DNA of 64,000 nucleotides from an uncultured Eubacteriales bacterium (GTDB lineage: Bacteria; Bacillota; Clostridia; Oscillospirales; Oscillospiraceae). Numbering within the stretch: position 1 is the first letter of the stretch; every line of letters starts with the position of its first letter. Under the pieces are notes generated by a model. That model made no database searches and was not told the origin of the DNA. It saw only the letters and a list, made by a program, of their open reading frames with translations. The position numbers and the translations under genes were made by a program. The stretch covers positions 20,042 to 84,041 of the forward strand of contig ONBX01000005.1 of assembly GCA_900316205.1 (NCBI GenBank). The letters run 5' to 3'. Below are positions 1 through 6,597 of this stretch, piece after piece.

Positions 1-37
1 AGAGTTCCGGATCGATGATGGTGAGTTGATACAGCAT
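1..37 (-). CDS. Partial gene, N-terminus of unknown protein
   Basis: Only the first 12 codons are in the window (reads MLYQLTIIDPEL) and the gene runs off the left edge. The ATG at 35-37 is preceded by AAGGAAG with 6 bases of spacing, and a matching promoter lies upstream at 87-114, so this is a genuine gene start rather than a random ORF. The product cannot be identified from 12 residues. The AT-rich dyad over the promoter suggests a repressor-controlled, possibly autoregulated operon. Confidence 0.6.
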   Translation of the reverse strand, partial: MLYQLTIIDPEL

Positions 38-74
38 GGCAAGCTTCCTTTCTCAAAACGGAAGCATGAGGATC

Positions 75-114
75 ATATATATTGTTACTATATATAGAAG
101 AGGAAGAGGTACAA
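75..114 (-). promoter_or_regulatory. Promoter with AT-rich dyad operator for the leftward partial gene
   Basis: On the minus strand TTGTAC (109-114) and TATAGT (87-92) are separated by 16 bp. The -10 region is embedded in an inverted repeat, ATATATA (75-81) and TATATAT (89-95), around a 7-bp centre. Such dyads over the -10 box are typical of GntR/PadR-type repressor sites; the binding protein is not known. Confidence 0.5.
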
Positions 115-132
115 GGAAGAAGAAATGCGCTC

Positions 133-161
133 TTGGAAAGCGCGCCGGGGCATGGTATACT
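133..161 (+). promoter_or_regulatory. Sigma-A promoter of corA
   Basis: TTGGAA (133-138), 17-bp spacer, TATACT (156-161). The start codon of the CorA gene follows about 45 bp after the predicted transcription start. Confidence 0.55.
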
Positions 162-213
162 GTGCCCAAAGTCGAAAGTTTGACAGAGCGATTTGCGGGA
201 AGGGGAGAGCGCT

Positions 214-1137
214 ATGGCGTACTATCTTTTGGAGGAAAGCATCCGCCCCTGCGGGGCGGAGGAGCTGCGGGACCCGGCGGGCCGCCGATACGTGGCGGTG
301 CTGAGCAGCCCGGAATGGGAGCGGGAGCGGGACCGCTTCGACATGGGCATCGAGCTGGAGCCGGACGCGGGAAACATTCACAACACCAAGGCCGAGGTCA
401 ACTACGACTCCCTCACCGGGACCTTCCAGATCCCGGACCGGAGTGATCTCCAGGGGCGGGATTTCCGCTTTGCCTTCGCCCTGGACGAGAAGGGCGTCGT
501 GTTCATCGACGACAGCGGCAAGGCGCAGCAGATGATCGACGAGATCCGCCGCACAAAGCGCTGGCGGGAGCCAAGTCTGGAGCGCTTCCTCTACGATTTT
601 CTGGAGCTGATCGTGGACAAGGATCTGGCGCTGATGGAACGCTTTGAGTCCGAACTGAACCGGATCGAGGACGGGATCCTGGCCGCCCGGGAGCAGAGCG
701 ACCTGGTGCGGGTCAACGAGATCCGCAGCGATCTGCGGGAACTGCTGGTGCACTATGAGCAAATCATTGACCTGACCCAGGAGCTGGAGGAAAACGAAAA
801 CGGCTTTTTCCTGGAGGAGAACCTGCGCTATTTTCACCTGTTTATGAACCTGATGGCCCGGAGGCACGATTTTGCCTCCTCCCTGCGGGATTACACCATG
901 CAGGTGCGGGACCTGTACAACGCCCAGCTGGAGGTAAAGCAGAACCGGATCATGACCCTGCTCACGGTGGTCACCACCATCTTCATGCCCCTGACCCTGA
1001 TCGCGGGCTGGTACGGCATGAACTTCCGCTATATGCCGGAGCTGGAGTGGCGCGCCGGCTACCCCATCGTGATCGCGGTGAGCGTGGCCGTGGTCGTGTT
1101 CTGCCTGATCTTTTTCAAGAAGAAAAAGTGGCTCTGA
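214..1137 (+). CDS. corA: CorA-family divalent cation (Mg2+) channel
   Basis: Membrane channel of the CorA/MIT family that passes Mg2+ (or Co2+/Ni2+) inward as a pentamer. The 307-residue product has the large acidic, helix-rich N-terminal cytoplasmic domain and two C-terminal membrane helices (about 246-268 and 285-300). The defining YGMN signature falls at the end of the first helix (GMN at about 268-270) and a basic KKKK tail follows the second helix. The ATG at 214 was chosen over an in-frame TTG at 193 because GGAAGGGGAG sits at the right distance before it. The gene is monocistronic, with its own promoter and a strong terminator. The MPEL loop after GMN fits the family. Confidence 0.93.
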   Translation: MAYYLLEESIRPCGAEELRDPAGRRYVAVLSSPEWERERDRFDMGIELEPDAGNIHNTKAEVNYDSLTGTFQIPDRSDLQGRDFRFAFALDEKGVVFIDDSGKAQQMIDEIRRTKRWREPSLERFLYDFLELIVDKDLALMERFESELNRIEDGILAAREQSDLVRVNEIRSDLRELLVHYEQIIDLTQELEENENGFFLEENLRYFHLFMNLMARRHDFASSLRDYTMQVRDLYNAQLEVKQNRIMTLLTVVTTIFMPLTLIAGWYGMNFRYMPELEWRAGYPIVIAVSVAVVVFCLIFFKKKKWL

Positions 1138-1150
1138 GTCTAAAAAACAG

Positions 1151-1200
1151 CAAGGCCGCCGGACCGGGAAGGAAAGATCCTTCCGGTCCGGCGGCCTTTT
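1151..1200 (+). terminator. Rho-independent terminator of corA
   Basis: GC-rich hairpin (arms AAGGCCGCCGGACC and GGTCCGGCGGCCTT with an inner AAGG/CCTT stem) ending in a short T run, directly after the corA stop codon. Confidence 0.9.
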
Positions 1201-1312
1201 GCGGGCTCCTTCAGATAAAACAACTTGACTTGTCGGAGAATGCTGTCAGGAAAACGACGAGGAAATCGACGAGAGCAGAGTGTCCGCAAGATGCCGGAGC
1301 GATACGGTCTTC

Positions 1313-1837
1313 TCAGGAATCGTAGAAATGCTGCCCGTCCTCGGTGACGAGGCGCTCGGTCCGGGGATACTCGAAAATGTCATCGTTCTCGGCGTTGGCT
1401 TCCAGGTAGTCGGCAAACTCCCGGGCGTACCACTTGGCCATCTCCAGGTTGTGCATCAGGTAGTGGCCGCAGTTCACGGGGGCGGCGCCGGGGACCTCGG
1501 TGGCATCCTCCACGGCCCGGAAGGCACGCAGCAGCAGATCATACAGCTCCCGGGGCGCGCGCCGGCCCTTGAGGATCAGGTAAAAGCCGGTGAGGCAGCC
1601 CATGGGGCCCCAGTAGATCACCTCGTCCTTCCAATCCGGGTCGTTGCGGAGGAAGGTGGCGATGATGTGCTCCAGAGAGTGCATGGCGCCCACGTCGATG
1701 ACCGGCTCCCGGTTGGGGCGCTTGAGGCGGACGTCATAGGTGGTCACGGCATAGTCGCCCAGGGTATCTACCCGGCTGGTGAAAATGCCGGGGACGATGC
1801 GGGTATGATCTACCGAAAAGCTCTGAATGAGTTCCAT
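1313..1837 (-). CDS. luxS: S-ribosylhomocysteine lyase (autoinducer-2 synthase) LuxS
   Basis: Cytosolic Fe2+/Zn2+ enzyme cleaving S-ribosylhomocysteine to homocysteine and DPD, the precursor of AI-2, within the activated methyl cycle. The 174-residue protein is full length for the family. Metal ligands are visible as HSLEH (H53, H57) and C123 in NCGHYLMH. The catalytic cysteine is C81 in GPMGCLTGFY. AAAGGAG lies 6-7 bases before the ATG. The gene is monocistronic with its own promoter; no methyl-cycle partner (pfs, metK) is adjacent in this window. Confidence 0.96.
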   Translation of the reverse strand: MELIQSFSVDHTRIVPGIFTSRVDTLGDYAVTTYDVRLKRPNREPVIDVGAMHSLEHIIATFLRNDPDWKDEVIYWGPMGCLTGFYLILKGRRAPRELYDLLLRAFRAVEDATEVPGAAPVNCGHYLMHNLEMAKWYAREFADYLEANAENDDIFEYPRTERLVTEDGQHFYDS

Positions 1838-1871
1838 GTTGGATTCTCCTTTGTTGTGATGTGTTCAAATG

Positions 1872-1900
1872 ATTATACCATAGCCCGGCCGGGCAAACAA
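1872..1900 (-). promoter_or_regulatory. luxS promoter with 12-bp palindrome in the spacer
   Basis: Minus strand TTGTTT (1895-1900), 17 bp, TATAAT (1872-1877). The spacer contains the perfect palindrome GCCCGGCCGGGC (1883-1894), which could be an operator or a chance GC-rich dyad. Confidence 0.6.
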
Positions 1901-2024
1901 CAAAAACCTCCTTGGCCCGGAGGCAAAGGAGGGGAAGGTACCCGTAGCGCCGAGCATTGCTCGGCGGCAAACCGGAGCGGATGCAAAGAACAGCAACGGA
2001 ATGAAGCTGCGTTCTTCTGACGCA
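1901..2024. other. Intergenic hairpin-rich stretch
   Basis: No convincing gene. It contains short dyads CCTCC...GGAGG (1908-1933 area) and a perfect GCCGAGC/GCTCGGC hairpin (1951-1967). The open frames here have no ribosome binding site and look like repeat translation. Confidence 0.4.
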
Positions 2025-2091
2025 GCGGAGATGGAGAGATTCGCTTGCATCAGATTTCCCCTTGCGGGGGACGGGGAAATCTGATAGAGGT
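2025..2091 (-). repeat. tRNA-Ser 3'-end repeat unit, partial copy A
   Basis: Starts with 19 of the 20 bases that end the tRNA-Ser gene (GCGGAGATGGAGAGATTCG, 2025-2043). It continues into the CTTGCATC plus AGATTTCCCC/GGGGAAATCT hairpin shared with the two full copies, then stops before the other dyads. Confidence 0.85.
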
Positions 2092-2128
2092 GTTTTACCT
2101 GTCTTTGTTAAGAAAGCAATCCTGTTCC

Positions 2129-2312
2129 GGCGGAGATGGAGAGATTCGCTTGCATCAGATTTCCCCTTGCGGGGGACGGGAAAATCTGATAAAGGTATCG
2201 TCCAGTGTGCGCACTGGACGATGAACATGCCACCGGCATGTTCGGACATGATTCGAATCTCTCCACTCCTGAAAAAATACAGCCACCCCTTTTGGGGTGG
2301 CTGTATTTTTTG
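2129..2312 (-). repeat. tRNA-Ser 3'-end repeat unit, full copy B with terminator
   Basis: About 184 bp. Carries an exact 20-base copy of the tRNA 3' end (2129-2148). Terminal arms GGAGAGATTCG (2138-2148) and CGAATCTCTCC (2254-2264) are perfect inverted repeats enclosing three smaller dyads: AGATTTTCCC-type, CCAGTGTGCGCACTGG (2202-2217) and ACATGCC/GGCATGT (2225-2241). It finishes with a strong bidirectional terminator, TACAGCCACCCC/GGGGTGGCTGTA, at 2277-2312. The unit could extrude as one long cruciform. Confidence 0.85.
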
Positions 2313-2398
2313 GCTAAAGATTGCGATTATAACATAATAGGGGTTACCGTTAAATGTCGTAACGCTAAAAGAACACACAAAGATAATGCTTTTGAGAA

Positions 2399-2695
2399 TT
2401 ACTCATTAGAATCTCGATTAACAATCCATACACTAGTGAAATCCGGGTCAACCACGATTTCTCCGGTTGAATGGAGTCGATATTCTCCTTTTGGCGCTGG
2501 TTTGGTGGAGCTCAAATCTGGGGGAAGTCCAAAAACATCCCCATTCTGTTGTCTGAAGCATATTTGCCTGTCGTTGGACTCAATTACCGTTCCCCAGTAC
2601 TGCTTTTGTTCAATAAACTCATTGTCTTTCGTATAGTATGTAATTCCGACCAAAATCGTTTTCCCAAGCAAATCAGAGAAAGACAACTCAGACAT
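2399..2695 (-). CDS. Small low-GC hypothetical protein inside the tRNA-Ser repeat array
   Basis: 98-residue soluble protein that I do not recognise; it has no signal peptide or membrane segment. Its base composition is clearly more AT-rich than all neighbours, and codon use is correspondingly different (many AAA, GAT, TTT), which points to recent acquisition. A promoter (TTGACA-N18-TATACT, 2731-2760, minus strand) lies upstream. The start ATG is preceded by a run of G about 11-14 bases away, an unusual spacing. It sits between two full copies of the tRNA-Ser 3'-end repeat as the only cargo gene. The size and setting are reminiscent of orphan immunity or accessory proteins, but no function is assigned. 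Confidence 0.6.
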   Translation of the reverse strand: MSELSFSDLLGKTILVGITYYTKDNEFIEQKQYWGTVIESNDRQICFRQQNGDVFGLPPDLSSTKPAPKGEYRLHSTGEIVVDPDFTSVWIVNRDSNE

Positions 2696-2730
2696 TCAGG
2701 TCTACCCCCCCTTATATGATTCCAAATGAT

Positions 2731-2776
2731 AGTATAACAAAGGATTGCTATCTTTGTCAAAATAGCAATCCTTTTC
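2731..2776 (-). promoter_or_regulatory. Promoter with overlapping hairpin for the small low-GC gene
   Basis: Minus strand TTGACA (2755-2760), 18 bp, TATACT (2731-2736). The same stretch forms a 12-bp inverted repeat (AAAGGATTGCTA 2739-2750 with TAGCAATCCTTT 2763-2774), so it is either a terminator from the preceding unit or a protein-bound dyad. Confidence 0.5.
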
Positions 2777-2777
2777 T

Positions 2778-2959
2778 GGCGGAGATGGAGAGATTCGCTT
2801 GCATCCGGTTTCTCCTTGCAGGGGACGGAGAAACCGGATAAAGGTATTCGCCAGTGTGCGCACTGGCTCATGCACATGCCACCGGCATGTGCGGACATGA
2901 TTCGTATCTCCCCACTCCTGAAAAAATACAGCCACCCCTTTTAGGGTGGCTGTATTGTT
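2778..2959 (-). repeat. tRNA-Ser 3'-end repeat unit, full copy C with terminator
   Basis: Second full copy, directly abutting the tRNA gene. It has the same 20-base tRNA end (2778-2797) and the same order of dyads; compensatory changes keep the hairpins paired (CCGGTTTCTCC/GGAGAAACCGG; GCCAGTGTGCGCACTGGC). The terminator at 2923-2957 serves as the transcription stop of the tRNA gene itself. Confidence 0.85.
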
Positions 2960-3051
2960 TGGCGGAGATGGAGAGATTCGAACTCTCGAGGAGCTTTTGA
3001 CCCCTACACGATTTCCAATCGTGCGCGCTCGACCAACTACGCGACATCTCC
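2960..3051 (-). tRNA. tRNA-Ser (anticodon GGA), CCA encoded
   Basis: Minus-strand cloverleaf of 92 nt. The acceptor GGAGATG pairs with CATCTCC, followed by discriminator G and an encoded CCA. The anticodon stem CACGA/TCGTG encloses loop TTGGAAA (anticodon GGA, reads UCC/UCU). The class II variable arm is long (AGGGGTCAAAAGCTCCT), and the T arm GAGAGTTCGAATCTC is intact. Its 3' end is the source of the direct repeats at 2025, 2129 and 2778. Confidence 0.95.
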
Positions 3052-3093
3052 GTGTTTGCTCAAGAATGAGGCTGTTCAATTGTCAGCTTGCAT

Positions 3094-3122
3094 ATTATAG
3101 TGCAGCTTTTCCGTAAAGTCAA
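3094..3122 (-). promoter_or_regulatory. Promoter of the tRNA-Ser gene
   Basis: Minus strand TTGACT (3117-3122), 17 bp, TATAAT (3094-3099), placing transcription start about 36 bp before the tRNA 5' end. Confidence 0.75.
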
Positions 3123-3139
3123 GGAATATTTTTGGAAAA

Positions 3140-3672
3140 GTCGAAAAGAATAGCGGTAGGCACGATTTCCAATCGTGGGCGGAAGGGAAAAGGGAAGACG
3201 GAGGAACACGGGACCCTGCGCCGGGGGCGAGATCCTTCGACGCACTTCGCTTGCTCAGGATGACAGGACGGGGGACGGAGGCTTGACTCCCTCCGTCATC
3301 CGCCTCGCGGGGATCGGCGGATGCCACCTCCCTCGGGGAGGGAGGCTGTGGGCGACCTGTGGTCGCCTGACGAGAAAAATCAGACGGAGGCGGCCAGAGG
3401 CCGCCCCTGCGGTGGGGGCGGGGTGGCTTGTTCCTCCCCCAGCGGGGGAGGATGTCGCTTAGCGACAAGTGAGGGAGAAAAAACTGTATTTCCCACTGCT
3501 GGAAAGGATCCGGCTTTCTCCCTCATCACCCTCCAGTGTGCGCACTGGAGGGAGCTTCCCCCGCTGGGGGAAGCACTGCCCGCCGTAGGGCCGCCGTCCG
3601 CTCATGCCTCCCCCAAAAGGGGATGTATCGCCGTCGCCTGTGCGGGAGGGGAGACCACTTTTTTTCAAGATC
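3140..3672. repeat. Cluster of dispersed palindromic repeats, no gene
   Basis: About 530 bp of intergenic repeats. It includes a 17-base copy of the tRNA-Ser anticodon arm (CACGATTTCCAATCGTG, about 3160-3176), a GCGACCTGTGGTCGC palindrome, CTCCCCCAGCGGGGGAG and GAGGATGTCGCTTAGCGACAAG units, and CCTCCAGTGTGCGCACTGGAGG (about 3530-3551). The same families recur elsewhere in the window. Open frames on both strands through it lack ribosome binding sites. Confidence 0.7.
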
Positions 3673-3684
3673 GGAGGAGATACG

Positions 3685-4125
3685 ATGACCAATGAAGAAT
3701 ATCGTCGCTATGCGGGAAAGCACGCGCCGCGCTCCAAGGTGGGGCGCAACTGCCTGGGTGCCTTTCTGGTGGGCGGGAGCATCTGCTGCCTGGGACAGCT
3801 GATCCTGAACCTCTGGGGCAGGCTTGGCCTGGAGCAGCAGGACGCCGCCACGGCCACTTCCATAAGCCTGGTGTTTCTGGGAGCGCTGCTCACGGCCCTT
3901 GGCGTCTATGACGATCTGGCCCGGCTGGGCGGCGCCGGGACCCTGGTGCCCATCACTGGCTTTGCCAACTCCGTGGCGGCCCCGGCCCTGGAATTCAAGA
4001 CCGAGGGGCTCATCACGGGGACGGCGGCCCGGATGTTCGTCATCGCGGGGCCGGTGATCGTCTTCGGCATCGGCAGCAGCGTGGTCTATGGCCTGATCCT
4101 GTGTCTTGTGGGAGGCGGCGCATGA
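3685..4125 (+). CDS. spoVAC: Stage V sporulation protein AC
   Basis: Inner-membrane subunit of the SpoVA channel, which moves dipicolinic acid into the forespore and out during germination. The 146-residue product has the family N-terminus (MTNEEYRRYAGKHAPRSKV), about four hydrophobic segments, and the conserved GAGTLVPITGFANSV and EFKTEG stretches. The ATG at 3685 follows GGAGGAGA with ideal spacing; an upstream in-frame ATG at 3604 reads through repeat DNA and is rejected. Unusually, spoVAD and spoVAE do not follow; only a 42-codon frame overlaps its stop. Confidence 0.93.
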   Translation: MTNEEYRRYAGKHAPRSKVGRNCLGAFLVGGSICCLGQLILNLWGRLGLEQQDAATATSISLVFLGALLTALGVYDDLARLGGAGTLVPITGFANSVAAPALEFKTEGLITGTAARMFVIAGPVIVFGIGSSVVYGLILCLVGGGA

Positions 4126-4250
4126 AAAAGAAGCGGGCGCAGCCGCCGGTACAGACCGGCCATGACGAACGGAGCGAGGAGCGGCAGCGGGGCGAGCAGC
4201 AGGGGAAAGAGGCGGCGGCGCCGGACGGCGTCAGCGGCAGCTGGACATGA
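4122..4250 (+). CDS. 42-residue hydrophilic ORF coupled to spoVAC
   Basis: Its ATG overlaps the spoVAC stop (ATGA), the usual arrangement for translational coupling, and it ends just before a terminator. The product is very charged (begins MKKKRAQPPV, rich in E, R, Q and A) with no recognisable domain. It could be a real small spore protein or leftover coding sequence where spoVAD would be expected. The evidence is positional only. Confidence 0.3.
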   Translation: MKKKRAQPPVQTGHDERSEERQRGEQQGKEAAAPDGVSGSWT

Positions 4251-4285
4251 AAAACGGCAGCGGGGGAGATCCTTCCGCTGCCGTT
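4251..4285 (+). terminator. Terminator after spoVAC
   Basis: Hairpin AAACGGCAGCGG/CCGCTGCCGTTT with a short loop and modest T run. Confidence 0.75.
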
Positions 4286-4396
4286 TGCGTTCCATACGCC
4301 AAATGCCGGGGAAAACGAAAACACAGGTGGCGCTGGTCCTTTTTGCCAGAACAGCAGGGGAGTGCTGGGACGGTTTTGTGATTTTTGCCTAAAAGC

Positions 4397-4425
4397 TTGA
4401 CGCTGGGAGCGGAAAAGCTTATAGT
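4397..4425 (+). promoter_or_regulatory. Promoter of the OYE-SDR-lipocalin operon
   Basis: TTGACG (4397-4402), 17 bp, TATAGT (4420-4425). The first ATG of the operon is at 4467. Confidence 0.7.
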
Positions 4426-4466
4426 AATAAAGAGAACAAGACTTCAGGCAGGAAGGAAGGGATCCT

Positions 4467-6545
4467 ATGTACGAAATGCTGCTTTCCCCCATGAAGATCG
4501 GCAGCATGACCGTGAAAAACCGCACGGTGATGACGGCGGCGGAATTCAGTCTGGGCCAGACCAACGGAAAGCCCACGGAGCGGCTGATGGACTATTACGA
4601 AGAGCGGGCCAAGGGCGGCGTGGGCATGATCATCCCCGGTATCTGCCGGGTGAACGACATGGGCGGCGCCTCCACCTTCACGCAGCTTGCCATGAGCCAT
4701 GACTATCACATCGAGCCCATGCGGGAGTTTGCCGAGCGCATCCACCGCCATGGGGCCAAGCTCTGCATCCAGCTGCACCATCCCGGGCGGCAGGGCATGG
4801 CCAGCGCCATCAATTCCCTGCCGCTGGTGATCCCCATTGCGGACCGCTTTCCCGGCGTGATGGACCAGGTGTTCAAGTGCACGCCGCTGCTCCTGGGCAT
4901 GGAGGCCAAGGGCATCTGCTTCTCCGTGCAGGCCCCCTCCAAGGTGGAACTGGCAAAACACGGCGCCACCAGGATGCATGCCATGTCCAGGCGGGAGATC
5001 CACAGCCTGATTCAGGACTTCATCGAGGCGGCGGTGCGCTGTCAGAAGGCCGGGGTGGACTGTGTGGAGCTCCACGGCGGCCACGGCTACATCATCCAGC
5101 AATTCCTCTCCCCCAACACCAACCGGCGCACCGATGAATACGGTGGAAGCTTTGAAAACCGGATGCGCTTTCTCACGGAGATCATCCAGGGCATCCGGGC
5201 GCGCTGCGGCAGGGACTATCCCCTCACCGTGCGCCTCACCGCGGACGAGATGTACGACCGGATCGGGCAGCCGGGGAAGGGCTACGACCTGGAGACGGGC
5301 AAGCGGATCGCAAAGCGGCTGGAGGAGCTGACGGTGGACGCCATCAACGTGACCTCCGCCTGCTACGACGCCTATAACTACTGGCTGGAGCCAACGTCCT
5401 TCGAGCCGGGCTGGCGGAAGTATCTGGCAAGAGAGATCAAGAGCGTGGTGTCCATCCCCGTGATCGCAGCCAACGTGATCCGCACCCCGGAGCAGGCGGA
5501 ACGGCAGCTCCAGGAGGGGGACCAGGACTTTGTGGCTTCGGCCAGGGCCTTTATCTGCGACCCCCACTGGGTGGAGAAGGCCGCCACGGGGCGGGAAAAG
5601 GAGATCCGCCGCTGCATCGGCTGCCTCAACTGCATCCGCTCCTTCATGAATAACGCCGGCGTGGGCAAGCCAGGCGAGTGCGCATTGAACATGAGTGTGG
5701 CAAGGGAGAAGAGCTACTTCTCCATGCCGCGGGACGGCAGAGGACGGAAGATGCTGGTGATCGGCGCAGGGCCGGCGGGCCTTACCGCCGCCCAGACCCT
5801 TGCCATGCGGGGTTTCGACGTGACGGTTTTTGAAAAGAGCGAAAAGCCCGGCGGTCAGGTCCTGACCGCCGCGGCCTGCCACTTGAAGGACAAGCTCTAT
5901 TGGTGCATTGAGGACCTGATGGTGAACGCCAAAAAGGCCGGCGCAAAGATCGAGCTGGGCAGAGAGCTGAGCGCGGCCCAGATCGCCGCCATGGAGCCCT
6001 GGGGGGTCATCGTCGCCACAGGCGGCGAGCCTCTGGTGCCCCGGTCCATCCCCGGACTGGAGGGAGAGAAGGTCTTTACCGCGCCGCAGATCATCCACCG
6101 GGAGAAGGTGCTGCGAGACAAAAAGGTGATCGTGGCAGGCTCCGGCATGACGGGGCTGGAGACGGCGGAGATCCTGAACGAGACCGGGAACAAGGTGACC
6201 GTTATAGAGATGGCTCCGGAGATCGCCCCGGGGACCTGGTTCCAGCTGGTGGACGACGAGATGGAGCGCCTCTCCAAAACCGACACCTGCTTTGAGACCT
6301 GCACCAAGCTCCTCTCTGTGGATGAGAAAGGTGTCACGGTGGAGAACGTGAAGACCGGTGAGCAGCGGCGCATCCCGGCGGACGCCCTGGTGCTCTCCCT
6401 GGGCGTGCGCCCGGCGGGGCATCTTGCCAAAGAGCTGGACAAGCTGGGCGTCATGCGCATCTGGTCTGTGGGCGATGCCAGACAGAGCGGTACCATCGCC
6501 GACGCCTGCCACAGCGCCTATGATACCGTGATGGCGATTTCCTGA
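4467..6545 (+). CDS. Fe-S flavoprotein reductase of the 2,4-dienoyl-CoA reductase / BaiCD-BaiH family
   Basis: NAD(P)H-dependent reductase of C=C bonds conjugated to a carbonyl. An N-terminal old-yellow-enzyme TIM barrel (residues about 1-370) binds FMN, with the family motif HGGHGYIIQQFLSP (203-216) followed by TDEYGGSFENR. A [4Fe-4S] site is formed by C383, C386, C389 and C405 (CIGCLNC...C). The C-terminal FAD domain starts at about 428 (VIGAGPAGLTAAQ), with an inserted NAD(P)-binding fold (VIVAGSGMTGLETAE, about 556). Length 692 is slightly above FadH (about 670) and BaiCD/BaiH (640-660). GGAAGGAAGGG precedes the ATG. It is first in an operon with an SDR and a lipocalin-like protein, suggesting reduction of a bulky hydrophobic enone such as a steroid, bile acid or terpenoid. 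The actual substrate cannot be read from sequence. Confidence 0.9.
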   Translation: MYEMLLSPMKIGSMTVKNRTVMTAAEFSLGQTNGKPTERLMDYYEERAKGGVGMIIPGICRVNDMGGASTFTQLAMSHDYHIEPMREFAERIHRHGAKLCIQLHHPGRQGMASAINSLPLVIPIADRFPGVMDQVFKCTPLLLGMEAKGICFSVQAPSKVELAKHGATRMHAMSRREIHSLIQDFIEAAVRCQKAGVDCVELHGGHGYIIQQFLSPNTNRRTDEYGGSFENRMRFLTEIIQGIRARCGRDYPLTVRLTADEMYDRIGQPGKGYDLETGKRIAKRLEELTVDAINVTSACYDAYNYWLEPTSFEPGWRKYLAREIKSVVSIPVIAANVIRTPEQAERQLQEGDQDFVASARAFICDPHWVEKAATGREKEIRRCIGCLNCIRSFMNNAGVGKPGECALNMSVAREKSYFSMPRDGRGRKMLVIGAGPAGLTAAQTLAMRGFDVTVFEKSEKPGGQVLTAAACHLKDKLYWCIEDLMVNAKKAGAKIELGRELSAAQIAAMEPWGVIVATGGEPLVPRSIPGLEGEKVFTAPQIIHREKVLRDKKVIVAGSGMTGLETAEILNETGNKVTVIEMAPEIAPGTWFQLVDDEMERLSKTDTCFETCTKLLSVDEKGVTVENVKTGEQRRIPADALVLSLGVRPAGHLAKELDKLGVMRIWSVGDARQSGTIADACHSAYDTVMAIS

Positions 6546-6597
6546 GAAAAGCTCTCATTTCGATAAAAGGAAGAACAAAAACAGGAGGGTAGGACTT

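Noticed and set aside
1280-2020. 246-residue plus-strand frame opposite luxS
   Set aside because: Antisense of luxS; starts inside unrelated sequence without a ribosome binding site.
2025-3051. Integrated phage or genomic island at tRNA-Ser
   Set aside because: No integrase, phage or conjugation gene lies between the tRNA-end repeats; only one small ORF. Kept as a repeat/cassette array instead.
4419-6512. 697-residue minus-strand frame opposite the OYE gene
   Set aside because: Same kind of shadow: no start signal or domain; plus-strand gene is unambiguous.
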